This document shows, one piece after another, positions 1 to 10,788 of a DNA stretch of 64,000 nt. The notes under the pieces are model-generated. The model did not search any database. It was not told the DNA's origin and worked only from the letters and a program-made list of their open reading frames with translations. The DNA is from Vitellaria paradoxa. Lineage: Eukaryota > Streptophyta > Magnoliopsida > Ericales > Sapotaceae. Position 1 is the first letter of the stretch, and each line of letters begins with the position of its first letter. Where the stretch lies: assembly GCA_019916065.1 (NCBI GenBank), contig CM034240.1, forward strand, positions 31,447,149 through 31,511,148. The letters run 5' to 3'. The position numbers and the translations under genes are program-made.

Positions 1-249
1 GCTTTTGGTTTTTGTGTAACCGGTTGTGGTTTGATGTGTATAATCGGTAGTGGCTTTTTGAGTTATAGGAAATTATGTGTGAGTTAATTTGGGAGTTTTC
101 TTTGTTTTAGAAGTTATGGGCATTTGGTGACATTTATGGTTTTTAACCATTAGTATTCTATGGTTGTTTTTGTAAGCCTATATAAAGGCATGCTTAGTTA
201 AATGATAAATACCACTTCCTCCATATTTGTCTTTTACGTTTTTCTAACA
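1..249 (+). repeat. 5' LTR of Copia-1 (partial)
   Basis: It matches 4485-4733 base for base except for four transitions. It ends in TAACA at 249, directly before the primer binding site. About 67 bp of its 5' end lie outside the window. It holds the TATA-like TATATAAAGG at about 179-188, a likely promoter for the element. Confidence 0.93.
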
Positions 250-252
250 AAG

Positions 253-264
253 TGGTATCAGAGC
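253..264 (+). other. Primer binding site of Copia-1
   Basis: TGGTATCAGAGC starts three bases after the 5' LTR. It is the usual plant Copia primer site, complementary to the 3' end of initiator tRNA-Met. Confidence 0.93.
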
Positions 265-287
265 GTGCAGAAAAAACCGAGAGAAAA

Positions 288-1559
288 ATGGCCAACGGTG
301 GAGGAATGGGTCCGCTTCAACTACCGATGCTTACCAAGCTCAACTACGACAATTGGAGCATCAAGATGAAGGCGTTACTAGGAGCACAAGACGTGTGGGA
401 GATCGTGGAGAACGGTTTCCAAGAGGCGGAAGCTGGAGCCGATCAAGCGCAAAGAGACGCATTAAAGGAGACAAGAAAGAAGGACAAGAAGGCCCTCTAT
501 ATCTTGTACCAATCAGTGGACGAAGACACATTCGAGACCATCGCCAATGCCGAGACGTTAAAGGTGGCGTGGGATAAGCTCCATTTGACTCATAGAGGAG
601 CTGATCGTGTGAAAAAGGTACGGTTGCAAACTTTACGTGGTGAGTTTGAATCGTTACAGATGAAGGAGACGGAGGTGATAGCGGAATATCACACAAAAGT
701 AATGACCGTTGTCAACCAATTGAGACGGAACGGTGAAGAAATCGCCGATGTTCGTGTCATGGAGAAGGTTCTACGGAGCCTAAACACTAAGTTCGAGATC
801 ATCGCCACGACAATCGAGGAGACGAAGGATCTCGAGAACATGACGATTGAACAATTTATAGGCTCGTTGCAAGCCTATGAGGAGAAAAAGAAAAGGAAGA
901 TGGAGCAAACGGAGACCGTTGAACAACTTCTCCAACTCAAACTCAAGGAGGAGAATGGTCGTGGACGTGGAAGAGGTCGCAGTGGTCGAGGCCATGGTGG
1001 AAGAGGTGAAGCCAACACCGACGTTTCTCAAAACTCGTGTGAATCTTCAAGAGGAAGAGGAGGCCGAGGTCGTGGAAGACGTGGTGGAAGGTCCGGGAGA
1101 GATAAATCTCAGGTAAAATGTTATAATTGTAATAAATATGGACATTATGCGAATGAGTGTTACTCATCCCAAACAGAGCCGATCGACCGGAAGCATCAGA
1201 ACCGGTCAACCGCCGGCACGTCCAACGCCCATCAAGGGCAGTCCAATTATGCGGAGGAGAACGGAACCTTATTCATGGTTTCAAAGGGAGAAGAAGAGAG
1301 TCGAGATAGCATGTGGTATCTTGACACCGGAGCCTCGAATCACATGTGTGGGAACCGCGAGATGTTTGCGGAGTTGAACGAGATGGCGAAAGGTAATATT
1401 GCCTTTGGAGACAATTCTTTGGCCGCCATCAAAGGAATAGGTAAAATTCTCATTCGGTTAAAAAATGGAGAACATCAATATATCACAAATGTTTATTACA
1501 TTCCCAATGTAAAAAAACAATATATTGAGTGTAGGACAATTGTTAGAGAAAGGTTTTGA
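288..1559 (+). pseudogene. Copia-1 Gag and start of protease, ended by frameshift
   Basis: The frame opens at ATG 288; the upstream codons run through the primer site and are not expected to be used. It encodes 423 residues. The N-terminal part is a Copia Gag domain (UBN2 type), with a conserved NYDNW motif near the start and later LRGEFESLQM. An Arg/Gly-rich stretch follows, then a CX2CX4HX4C zinc knuckle (CYNCNKYGHYANEC, from about residue 278) that binds RNA. The aspartic protease active site DTGAS is at nt 1323-1337. The frame is lost at an A7 run (1511-1517), where one extra A sends translation to a stop at 1559. The protein continues in the next frame (1525-4410). Gag would form cytoplasmic virus-like particles and the protease would cleave the polyprotein. 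Confidence 0.9.
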
Positions 1560-4410
1560 AGTTCAAATGAAAAACAATTGTTCGTATTTGAGAGATAATC
1601 ATGAGAGACTTGTTGCTAAAGTCTCCATGACCAAAAACCGAATGTTTCCTTTGAATGTATGTAATGATGTTCCGAAATGCTTGAAGACGTGTTATGAGGA
1701 TCCCTCTTGGCTATGGCATCTACGGTTCGGGCACCTCAATTTTGGGAGTCTAGAAGACTTGTCGAAGAAGAAGATGGTGCGGGGTTTACCGCACATTCAC
1801 AAGCCGAACCAAGTGTGTGAAGGGTGCTTACTCGGAAAACATCATCGAAGTAGTTTTCCGAAGGAGTCTATGACAAGAGCCAAGAAGCCTCTAGAACTCA
1901 TCCATGCCGATGTGTGTGGAGTGATCAAACCGGAGTCTCATGGTAAAAGTAAAGACTTCCTTATCTTTATTGATGATTTTTCTAGAAAAACATGGGTGTA
2001 CTTTTTGAAGGAAAAATCGGAAGTATTTGAAATCTTCAAGAGATTTAAGGTGCGTGTGGAGAATGAAAGCAACCTTACGATCAAGGCCATGAGAACCGAT
2101 CGAGGTGGTGAATTCACATCAAATGAGTTCAAACAGTTTTGTGATGAAAATAGCATCCGACGTCCGTTAACGGTGCCAAGGACACCGCAACAAAATGATG
2201 TGGCGGAGAGGAAGAATCGGACAATCTTGAACATGGCAAGAAGCATGCTGAAGACGAAGAAGATGCCGAGGGAATTTTGGGCGGAGGCTGTAGCTTGTGC
2301 GGTCTATTTGACAAACCGAGCACCAACCAAAAGTGTGCTTGACAAGACGCCTCAAGAAGCATGGAACGGAAGAAAGCCCGGAATTGGTCACTTCAAGGTG
2401 TTTGGGAGTATTGCATATGCTCATGTGTCGGAGGAAAAAAGGACCAAGCTCGACGATCGAAGCGAGAAACTCATCTTCATCGGCTATGACGCAAGTTCAA
2501 AGGGTTATCGCCTCTACAATCCTTTGAATGGGAAGGTAATTATTAGTCGTGATGTTGTTTTTGATGAGGAAGTCTCTTGGGATTGGAATATACAGGAGGA
2601 GGAGTATGATTTCCTTCCATACTTTGAAGAAGAAGATGAAAACGAGCCAACCAGGGACGAAATAAGTGAAGTTTTGCCCATTCCAGCGTCACCCCGGTCG
2701 ACCGATCGGTCGTCATCTGAAGGCTCAGCGTCATGCAATGCATCGTCCAGCGGAACGGAGGCATTTTCCAGCGATTCGGAGAACGAAATTGGCCCAAGAG
2801 GAACCCGAAGTCTACGGGAACTTACTGAGGTAAATGAAAATCAAAATGACATAATTCTCTATTGTCTTTTTGGTGATTGTGAGCCCATTAGTTTCCAAGA
2901 AGCCATTGCAAACAAAAAATGGAAGGATGCAATGGATGAAGAAATTCGAGCGATAGAGAAAAACGACACATGGGAGTTGACCAAGCTTCCAAAAGGGCAC
3001 AAACCAATCGGAGTAAAGTGGGTATACAAGACAAAGCGAAAGGCCAATGGCGATGTTGAGAGGCACAAGGCGAGACTAGTTGTGAAAGGGTATAGTCAAC
3101 AACACGGCATCGACTATAATGAGGTATTTGCCCCCGTTGTTCGCCTTGAAACTATTCGTTTGATTATTGCTTTGGCAGCCCATAATCATTGGAAGATACA
3201 TCAAATGGATGTCAAATCGGCATTCTTGAACGGAATTCTTGAGGAGGAGGTCGATGTGGAGCAACCGTTGGGTTATGAAGTCAAGGGTAAAGAAGACAAA
3301 GTGCTTCGATTGAAAAAGGCTCTTTACGGTTTGAAGCAAGCACCGAGAGCATGGAATTCGAAGATTGACAAGTACTTTCAAGAGAAGAAGTATATGAAGT
3401 GTCCTTATGAGCATGCCCTCTACATCAAAATGCAAGGTGAAAACATACTAATCATTTGTTTATACGTTGATGATTTAGTATTTACCGGAAACGATCCTAG
3501 CATGTTTGATGAGTTCAAAAGGGAGATGGCAAAGGAGTTTGAAATGACGGACATTGGTCTCATGAGTTACTATCTTGGGATCGAGGTCAAACAAGGTGAA
3601 GATGGGATTTTTATATCCCAAGAGGGCTATGCTAAAGAAGTGCTCAAAAGGTTCAACATGGATGATGCTAATCCGGTTGGAACACCGATGGAATGTGGAG
3701 TCAAAATCACCAAGCAAGATGGAGGAGAGAAGGTGGATTCTACACTTTTCAAAAGCTTGGTTGGAAGTTTGAGATACTTGACATGCACAAGACTGGATAT
3801 TCTTTATTCGGTTGGAATCATTAGTCGATTTATGGAGCAGCCGACAACAACGCATTTCAAAATGGCAAAGAGGATACTTCGCTACATCAAAGGGACGATT
3901 GGGTATGGTCTTTCCTATGTCTCTTCTAGCAATTTTGATGTTGTTGGTTATTGTGATAGTGATTGGAGTAGTGACTTGGATGATCGGAAGAGCACTACGG
4001 GGTTTGTATTTTTTATTGGTGAAACGGCGTTCACATGGATGTCAAAAAAGCAACCCATAGTCACATTATCAACATGCGAGGCGGAGTACGTCGCGGCAAC
4101 TTCATGTGTATGTCATGCAATTTGGCTAAGAAACTTAGTGAAGGAGTTGAAGTTTCAAATGGAAGGTCCAATGGAGATTTTTGTTGATAACAAATCGGCC
4201 ATTGCCTTAGCCAAAAATCCGGTGTTTCATGGGAGGAGCAAGCACATCGATACCCGATTTCACTACATTCGGGATTGCGTTACGAAGAAAGAAGTGGAAC
4301 TCAAATATATCAAGTCACAAGACCAAGCGGCGGACATTTTCACGAAGCCCCTCAAGTTGGAGACTTTCATCAAAATAAGGAGTTTACTTGGTGTAACAAA
4401 TCAAGTTTAA
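1525..4410 (+). pseudogene. Copia-1 Pol: protease end, integrase, reverse transcriptase, RNase H
   Basis: This is the continuation of the polyprotein after the frameshift. The frame has no start codon of its own (it opens at TTG), as expected for a continuation. In order it shows the integrase zinc-binding segment (HLRFGHLN then CEGCLLGK); the integrase core with HADVCG, TDRGGEF and QQNDVAERKNR (the usual G before V is D here); a Copia reverse transcriptase with [11 protein letters not shown] and the catalytic YVDD at nt 3462-3473; and RNase H with DSDWSSDLDDRKST, CEAEYVA and DNKSAIALAKNP. It ends at TAA 4408-4410, right before the polypurine tract. No internal stop is present over 961 codons, so only the upstream A-run lesion separates this copy from an open polyprotein. 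Confidence 0.92.
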
Positions 4411-4417
4411 GGGGGGG
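4409..4417 (+). other. Polypurine tract of Copia-1
   Basis: AAGGGGGGG lies immediately before the TGTTG start of the 3' LTR. This is the position and composition expected of the plus-strand priming site. Confidence 0.88.
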
Positions 4418-4733
4418 TGTTGAGAAGATAAAAGGTTTTTATTATTAAACTTTATTTGTGGCATTTAGTTTGTATTAATGTGTGGCTTTTGGTTTTTGTG
4501 TAACCGGTTGTGGTTTGATGTGTATAATCGGTAGTGGCTTTTTGAGTTATAGGGAATTATGTGTGAGTTAATTTGGGAGTTTTCTTTGTTTTAGAAGTTA
4601 TGGGCATTTGGTGACATTTATGGTTTTTAACCATTAGTATTCTATGGTTGTTTTTGTAAGCCTATATAAAGGCATGCTTAGTTAAATGATAAATATCACT
4701 TCCTCTATATTTGTCCTTTACGTTTTTCTAACA
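4418..4733 (+). repeat. 3' LTR of Copia-1
   Basis: 316 bp, starting TGTTGAGAAG and ending TTCTAACA (TG...CA). Its last 249 bp duplicate positions 1-249. Confidence 0.95.
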
Positions 4734-4780
4734 GGGTTTGAGATAAACAGTGAGTTTTTATTGATTATAAATCGATTTAC

Positions 4781-5176
4781 TTTGATACCAAAGTTGACGT
4801 AGGACGGTAGAAAGATTAAAGTAAAGAGAGAGTAATAGAAAGAGAAGAAGAAGTTTAGAAGAGAGGGAAGAAAGAAGAAGAGGGGAGGAAAAAAAAGTCA
4901 CGAGGCTTTAACAACTCAAATTTCATATTCATTAATGTATCAAACTCTAATCATCATAAGCCTTTAAATAGGCTAATACATTCTCAAGATTACTAAAAAT
5001 AAAGCAAAATCAAATATTCTAATAAATTCTTCTTAAAATAAATCTAAATAAAATCTTACCCAAAATAAAATAAATCTTTAATAAACTAAAGTAAATTCCT
5101 AATATAAACTCTAATCTTAATAAAATAAAATTCTAATAATAATTATTTCATATATTTTTTTTTGGCTTCCGCATCA
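4781..5176 (-). repeat. LTR plus primer site of another minus-strand LTR element
   Basis: The sequence 4795-5176 (382 bp) has TG...CA ends (TGACGTAGG...CCGCATCA). Just left of it, on the minus strand, TGGTATCAAA (4781-4790) resembles a Met-tRNA primer site, so this reads as a 5' LTR followed by internal sequence running leftwards. That internal sequence is cut after about 60 bp by Copia-1. The TGACGTAGG end matches the LTR end of the chromovirus at 25197-31561, but the rest differs, so it is a different family or a distant relative. A purine-rich stretch at about 4825-4895 lies inside it. No TSD is visible, which fits an element end rather than a solo LTR. Confidence 0.6.
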
Positions 5177-7990
5177 GGTTTTATGTTTTAAGAGTGAAAT
5201 AGTTTTGTTTTGTTTTTTTTTAATCATCAACATCTGTTTTGATGTCCTTTCTTTATTGCTATTGTCGTTGTCACCATTACTAGTATTATTACTTGAGAAG
5301 AATCTGTTTTTTTAATTTCACCCTTAGGTTCCTAGATATGGTCTTTTGATTTCTAGTTGTTATGGCATCTTTGCATCCCTTGGGTCTAGGCTAAATGTCG
5401 GTGAAGCTATAGTGAGGTGGCCGGAAGATGCAATTCGAGTGTACACACTGCCTTCTTGCATATTTTCCATTTGAATTGATTTTTCTGTTATTTGGGAGCA
5501 AAGAATACATCCCTTTTACCATCTTATAGGGGAATACTGTTTTAACGTTGTATTTATTGATATGCTCAATAGATATTCAAAAAAATTACTCAGAGTTGAA
5601 TTGTGATGAATCAGTTTCTTAAGGAAAGTAGTGTAAGGAATTAGTACATAAGAATGTGCTTCTTTGATGATGTTTTAGAATTTCCTCCTTTGATACCCAA
5701 CAAGTAGGTGATTTTATTTATTTGTTTATTTATTTTTTTAAAGTAAAAAGTAAACAAAATATGGAAAAAAGACTGCAAGTAATGTGGTCCTTATTAGATG
5801 CTTTGATATTGCATGAGATCCATTTACTCTTAAGGAGCAGAAGGTATGTTGGTGAAAGTTGTAGTCTTATTGATGTTTTTATGACTGAGGAGGGACTTAC
5901 ATGAGAGTTAAGAAGTTGTTGTCTTATGGGGGAAATAAAGGGTGAACAATGGGATTCAAATGCCACAAACATATCGTGCACGGTTATCTCTGTTGGAATG
6001 GGATTCGAACTTTTTGGAAATTTCTGAATATAGAAGTTTGGTTAGTATCAAGTTTGAAACTTCCATGGAGAGCACATTGTTAAAGTTGGAAGGCATTGGA
6101 ATTTTGAAAACAATGGAAAATTTAAAACCATAAGAATTGGAAGATGACAAAGTGAGAACTCTGGCCATGTGGGGGAGCTATATAATAGGCTCGCAACATA
6201 GTGTGTAATTGTTTACTGGAATTAATCTTTCTTCACATTTCAGTTTAGTTTTTAATTTATGAAAAATAAGTTTTTCATTTAAGTTCCATTTGTAGTTTGG
6301 AAGAGATTACACTTGGTTCAAAATTGAGCAAAATCCTACATTTTTCTTGTAGTAATGATACTTATTCTGGTGTTATTGGTCGGCATGGTTCCTTCTAACT
6401 AACTTTATATCTTGAGTAGTTTAAATAGTATGTGGTTGGTTTCTCTCCCTCAAATTCAATCAACTCTTGATTTCTTGGGTAGCATATGAACGAAAATTAT
6501 TGTTTTGGTGGATGAAGGAACAATTGTGTATTATAGTTGTCATGTTATGTTTAACAGTTCCATGTTCATTCTTTAATTCTGAGTCAGTTTTTATGATTTT
6601 TGTTGCCTAGTCATGAGATGCCCTTGCTCCCATGCTTCTTAGGATGGATATGGTTTCCAAGTGAAATGCTTAGTTGGTTTTTAGAGTGATCATAAATAAA
6701 TATATTACTGTCTTTATACTATATTTGTTATTAGTTCTGTTTTTCCTTCTTAGTTCTTACTTCTTTACCTCAGTTAACCAGCCTTAGAAACCCAACAGAG
6801 ACATGCCAAACAGAGCCAATTGTACTTCCATCATAATGATTTTGAAAGCTTTCCTGCTGAATACCTAATTACCTTCCTGCCTGCCAAATTATTGCTAATA
6901 AAACTTTCTGAATTTGTGAGATATTACATCTTACATTGTTAGAATTTGTCCAAATATTAGAAAATGGGGCCTTTTTTCATATTGATTGTTAAGGGAATTA
7001 GATTGAAAGGAATCAATGATATACATGTAGAAAAGGCTAAAAGGCCCAATTCAAAAACAAAGGGGCTAATAGCCAGACTATGCATCAATGACCCTCCATA
7101 TTATCCAAAAAATTTAAAATTTGACTAAAGTCTGGATTTGCCATTACCCAAGGCCAATTATATAATACAGACGAAAAATACCGTCAAGGTGTCAAAACAA
7201 CTATTCAAAGATCTAGTAATCCTCCATAAAACTTCTCTACTTCAAACAAGATTCCAAGCCTTCCACCCCGCTTCTTCACGTGCATGTTTGGGTTTAAGAA
7301 ATCAATCTTAAAAAAAGAAGCAGATTGATGTTACAATGTTTAGCACAAGCACGGCATATATTTTAGGACCAGGCAATGGAAATTAAATAGGATCAAGTTA
7401 GAGGCTTTGGGCATTTCAAGCAAAAGGCAGGACAATGAAAATGGTGTTAGCATAATGTAATGTAAAGGCTCTGGAAGGCCATGGTGAGAGCTAAAGAAGG
7501 AAAGGAATTGAGTTCATGAGTTTCGATTGAAGCTATGGATTATACAAGTGGAGTGACGTATTGGAACTAATAAGTATGAAGATTTCTGGGAAGTGCAATG
7601 TCCGTGTTACCTCACACACTAACACTTGCTGGACACTCCTCTAACATGTGTTGGATACTTGTCCTAATATGTGCAATTAGTTTATACATTTTTTTAGAAT
7701 TGAACACTTGAAGAACAAGTGTATCTACCCGCATATACATCTCAAATCTAAAGAAAAAACTTGAAAATGGATAATAAAATAAAAACAACATAATATATAC
7801 TTGTGTTCCATTCATTTCTTTTCTTTTCATTTAGAAATTCTAAAACCCAAACCTTGTTTAGTTTTGATTTTAGAAATTGATCCCAAACATTTGTTTTCTA
7901 GGAAAGTGTCCTAGAAACTAGTTTATAATCCAAAAAGTGCGTTTGGTGAATATGTCCAAAAATTGGTTTTGAAAATGAAAAAAAAAAGGA
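5177..7990. other. Non-coding stretch, nothing recognised
   Basis: AT-rich sequence with no credible coding frame, RNA gene or terminal repeats that I can recognise. It lies upstream of, and in the same direction as, the formin exons, and is probably intronic. I looked for the expected preceding FH2 exon (conserved sequence before [10 protein letters not shown]) and did not find it. Confidence 0.5.
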
Positions 7991-8488
7991 AAAAATAGAA
8001 ATCCAAATAAAGCATATATATGATATATATGATCTAATGGCATTTTGGAATGCAATAGAGAATAAACAAATTTGGTCTGAAAAATCACGAAAAATATCTT
8101 TTAGGGGGTCTCAAAATTTTGTGGATTTGTTGTCTTTGTTTTTGGAAAATGAGACCAAAAACTTGAATAGCATCAAAATAGCTGGAGTATCAAATTCTGG
8201 AAGCATAAGTGGAATCGTGAAAGAAAGCTGGAGAACCTCTGCCTTGAGTTATTTTATCTGGTAGCGAACAAGGAAATAGTTGTGGCAGATTGTGTGATCC
8301 CTAGTGGGTCGGATATGGAACCTATATGATTGGAAAACAACTAGGTATCTTGAGTTGTTGGAGTTAATTTTCATGAGAGAAGCTGTGGCAAGTGATAATG
8401 AGGTACCATGGGAAGCCTCCAAGCCAGGGTAGTTTGAAGCTAAGTCCTATTACATAGTCTTATGCAGAAGCAGAGAACCTAATTTTCT

Positions 8489-8850
8489 TTGGAAAAAAGG
8501 ATATGGACTGAGAGTGTAACCCCAAAGGTGGTATTTTTTGCATGGTATATAATTTGGGGGGAAAGTACTAACATGGATAACCTCCAGAAGAGAGGTTTTG
8601 TGTTAGTCAACAAGTGCAGTCTATGCAAGTGCCAAAAGGAATCTTTGACCATATTTTCATTCATTTTAGGTGGTCTAGGGTGCTCTGGGATGTATTGCTT
8701 TCTTGATTCAAGGTTTAGTGGGTCTTCCCCACTGACCCAAAGGGTTTGTTTTGTTCTTGTTGAGGTTAAGTTGGGAAGTAGCAAAGTAAGGCTTGGGAGA
8801 TGGCTATCTTTTGCCTAATTTACTTGGTGTGGGGAGAGAGGAATCATAAA
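8489..8850 (+). pseudogene. LINE reverse transcriptase C-terminal zinc-binding domain, degenerate
   Basis: Residues like the zf-RVT domain of plant non-LTR retrotransposons are readable (KVVFFAW, CSLCKCQKES), but with frame changes after the Cys motif. It cannot make a working protein. The reading direction agrees with the poly(A) run downstream. Confidence 0.65.
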
Positions 8851-9072
8851 ATTTTTTAGGATATGGAGTTTCACAAAATTAAAAAATTGCATTTTATGTC
8901 TTAGTTGTATAGTTGGGTAAAAAATGGTACAGCATCGAATATAGAGTCTTTTGTTTATTTTGTTGAAGGTCCATTCTGTTGAATAGGATTTTTTTTTTTT
9001 TTGTATGTGACATTTTCTTGATGTCTACTTTTTATCTCTTGTTTATTTCATAAAATTTTTTTATTTATCAAA

Positions 9073-9073
<1 letters not shown>

Positions 9074-9108
<35 letters not shown>
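9074..9108 (+). repeat. Poly(A) tract at LINE 3' end
   Basis: 35 consecutive A residues directly follow the LINE 3' UTR. Confidence 0.9.
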
Positions 9109-9109
<1 letters not shown>

Positions 9110-9249
9110 GAAGAAAGAAAGAAAAGAAAACTTTGCAAACTTTTCAATGTATTTCTTTATACAGTTACATGATTATATTGGGACTTTTTGTTCACATTTG
9201 TTTGGTAATATATAATGAAAACATGATTTCCTACTGTTGCAATAATAGG

Positions 9250-9336
9250 TAACAAGGGGTAGCTCAAGTGGTTGTGATCTTACGCTTAGGTGTTAAGGGT
9301 ATGAGGTCTTAGCTTCAATGCCCACTAGGTGCTGTT
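9250..9336 (+). mobile_element. tRNA-derived SINE remnant
   Basis: TAGCTCAAGTGG (9260-9271) fits a pol III A box of plant SINEs. GCTTCAATGCC (9312-9322) is a decayed B box about 50 bp downstream. The body is truncated where the TRIM at 9337 begins. No poly(A) is visible. Confidence 0.45.
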
Positions 9337-9648
9337 TGTTGGGATTTATCCTATATCAATAAAATAGTACCTTCTAAACTTGTATAAGATTCTAATAGGC
9401 CTCAATTATTTGCCAATTGGTTTTGAGTTGGATGCTTTATTATCATACCAAAGCTGGGTTGGGATTTCTTATTTCTCGTACTAGGTGTATTAGTTTGCAT
9501 CTCCATATGTGAGCAAGTTCGCATGTGAGGGGATGTGGTGGGATTTATCCCATATCAATAAAAATAGTCTCCCAAACCGGTATAAAATCCTAATAGGTTT
9601 CTTCACTCATTATCAATTGATTTTAAGTCAGATTTTATAATACTATTA
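9337..9648 (+). mobile_element. Small TRIM-like element with two ~110-bp direct LTRs
   Basis: Two related copies of a TGTTGGGATTTATCC... sequence lie at about 9337-9445 and 9536-9648. The roughly 90-bp spacer has GTGAGGGGATG just before the second copy (a polypurine-like tract) and a weak primer-site-like start. The layout is that of a terminal-repeat retrotransposon in miniature. The copies have diverged clearly and no TSD was found, so the ends are approximate. Confidence 0.5.
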
Positions 9649-9955
9649 TTTCATAAGGGGGCACCCAAGGACGAATTTCACTTGACTCGATCATACGAAT
9701 GAGTTATTACACACATGCAAGGTGTGGGTACCTGGGCTATGGCGGTAGGGCCTAGGTTATGTAACTACCCTCCTTGTAGCACGAACTTGTGGCACATCCT
9801 ATGATTGGGACCTTTATCATCATCTCACCGCAGGAAGGCTCCCTAGTAGCTAGTTGTGGAAGATCCTTGAGAAGAAGTTCCTCTCGCGGGTGGTCCCTTT
9901 CCTTTGGATGAGGATCAAGATCGAAAGATGTTTGGCGGAAATATGCTTTTGGCGG

Positions 9956-10031
9956 TGTTAAGTCACCAATTGTCCAAAAAACTTAACTGTTAATAAATGA
10001 GCCTAATAATGTATATCAAGCTATTTCAACA
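9956..10031 (-). repeat. 76-bp solo LTR of a TRIM, with TSD GGCGG
   Basis: TGTTAAGTCACC...TTTCAACA is bounded by GGCGG at 9951-9955 and again at 10032-10036. It is clearly homologous to the LTRs of the complete TRIM at 14955-15264. The intact 5-bp duplication shows a real insertion that later lost its interior by LTR recombination. Strand is set by comparison with that complete copy. Confidence 0.8.
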
Positions 10032-10265
10032 GGCGGGATTATTGGAGGTCCAGTGATTAGAATCAAGTGTACGTTGAAACTCCCTTTACCAGTCTAGAGA
10101 GATGTATTTGTGAGAAATTCTTACTTTTGGGGCTACATCAGTAAAAGGCTTAGACTCTGCCAAGAGGACGTAAAGCCTTAGCTCATACCCTAATGGACTC
10201 CTCTTGGCTTGTGTAAACCCCTCTCTTCTAGAGGGTCTAGCATTCATACTTCATCACTTGAATCA

Positions 10266-10289
10266 CTCTCTCTCTCTCTCTCTCTCTCT
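10266..10289. repeat. (CT)n microsatellite
   Basis: Twelve CT units in a row. Confidence 0.95.
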
Positions 10290-10788
10290 GCGATCTCTAT
10301 CTTGTCTAGACTACTTTGATTCACCGGCTTTCGGTAACTCTGCTATATAAGTCGACCGGCATTGTTCCAAGACGATCAGATCCTGATCCTTGGTCTGATC
10401 ACCCACTCGTGGTAGTGATTCCCTAGGTTATCAAATAAATAAATTAATGTATCTAATGTATATAATATAAAAGAATAAATAAATGGTTATCATTTTATGT
10501 GTATAGATATAAAATATATATATAATTATTTGTTGACATGTCCCCACCTTGTTTGTTATGAATCTTTTAGAAATTATTGCATTGGTATGTTCATTTCTCG
10601 TTTATGTCGTGCTTGTACCCATGCTTCTTAGATTGGAGGTATTCGTGTTCCTAACATATTTTAGATGATTGAATCTCTGAGGAATATGGTTATATTGATT
10701 ATTTGATAGTGATGTGGAGGCGTTGATGTTGTCAGTGATTTGTAGTTTCCAAATTTGTGATCAATTCTTTCTTTTTTTTTTCCCCCCA

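Larger units (their letters stand above)
1..4733 (+). mobile_element. Copia LTR retrotransposon (Copia-1), left-truncated by window edge
   Basis: A nearly complete Ty1/Copia element. The window opens inside its 5' LTR. Next come a tRNA-Met-type primer site, gag-protease, integrase, reverse transcriptase and RNase H in Copia order, a G-rich polypurine tract and a full 3' LTR. The visible 249 bp of the 5' LTR align to the 3' LTR without gaps and with four differences, all transitions (about 1.6%), so the insertion is recent relative to the other elements here. The left flank is outside the window, so the TSD cannot be confirmed; GGGTT at 4734-4738 would be the right copy. One homopolymer frameshift at 1511-1517 breaks an otherwise open polyprotein. 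Confidence 0.95.
7990..9108 (+). mobile_element. 5'-truncated LINE (L1-like) with poly(A) tail
   Basis: Between about 8489 and 8850 the + strand encodes, across frameshifts, a zf-RVT-like tail found after plant L1-type reverse transcriptases: TPKVVFFAWYIIWGE, then NLQKRGFVLVNKCSLCKCQKES, and downstream a WGERN-like end. A T-rich 3' UTR and a 35-base A run (9074-9108) follow, marking the retroposed 3' end. Sequence back to about 8000 may be more of the same element, but the left limit is a guess. No TSD was identified. Confidence 0.7.

Noticed and set aside
1938..3855. Several minus-strand frames over 80 codons inside Copia-1
   Set aside because: They are all antisense shadows of the Pol frame, which carries the conserved motifs.
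5331..5476. Exon-like open stretch after CCCTTAG (about 48 codons)
   Set aside because: It has an acceptor-like start but runs to a stop with no family signal, and it does not resemble any formin exon.
8037..8264. 75-codon + strand frame
   Set aside because: No domain is recognisable; it is probably part of the decayed LINE or its flank.
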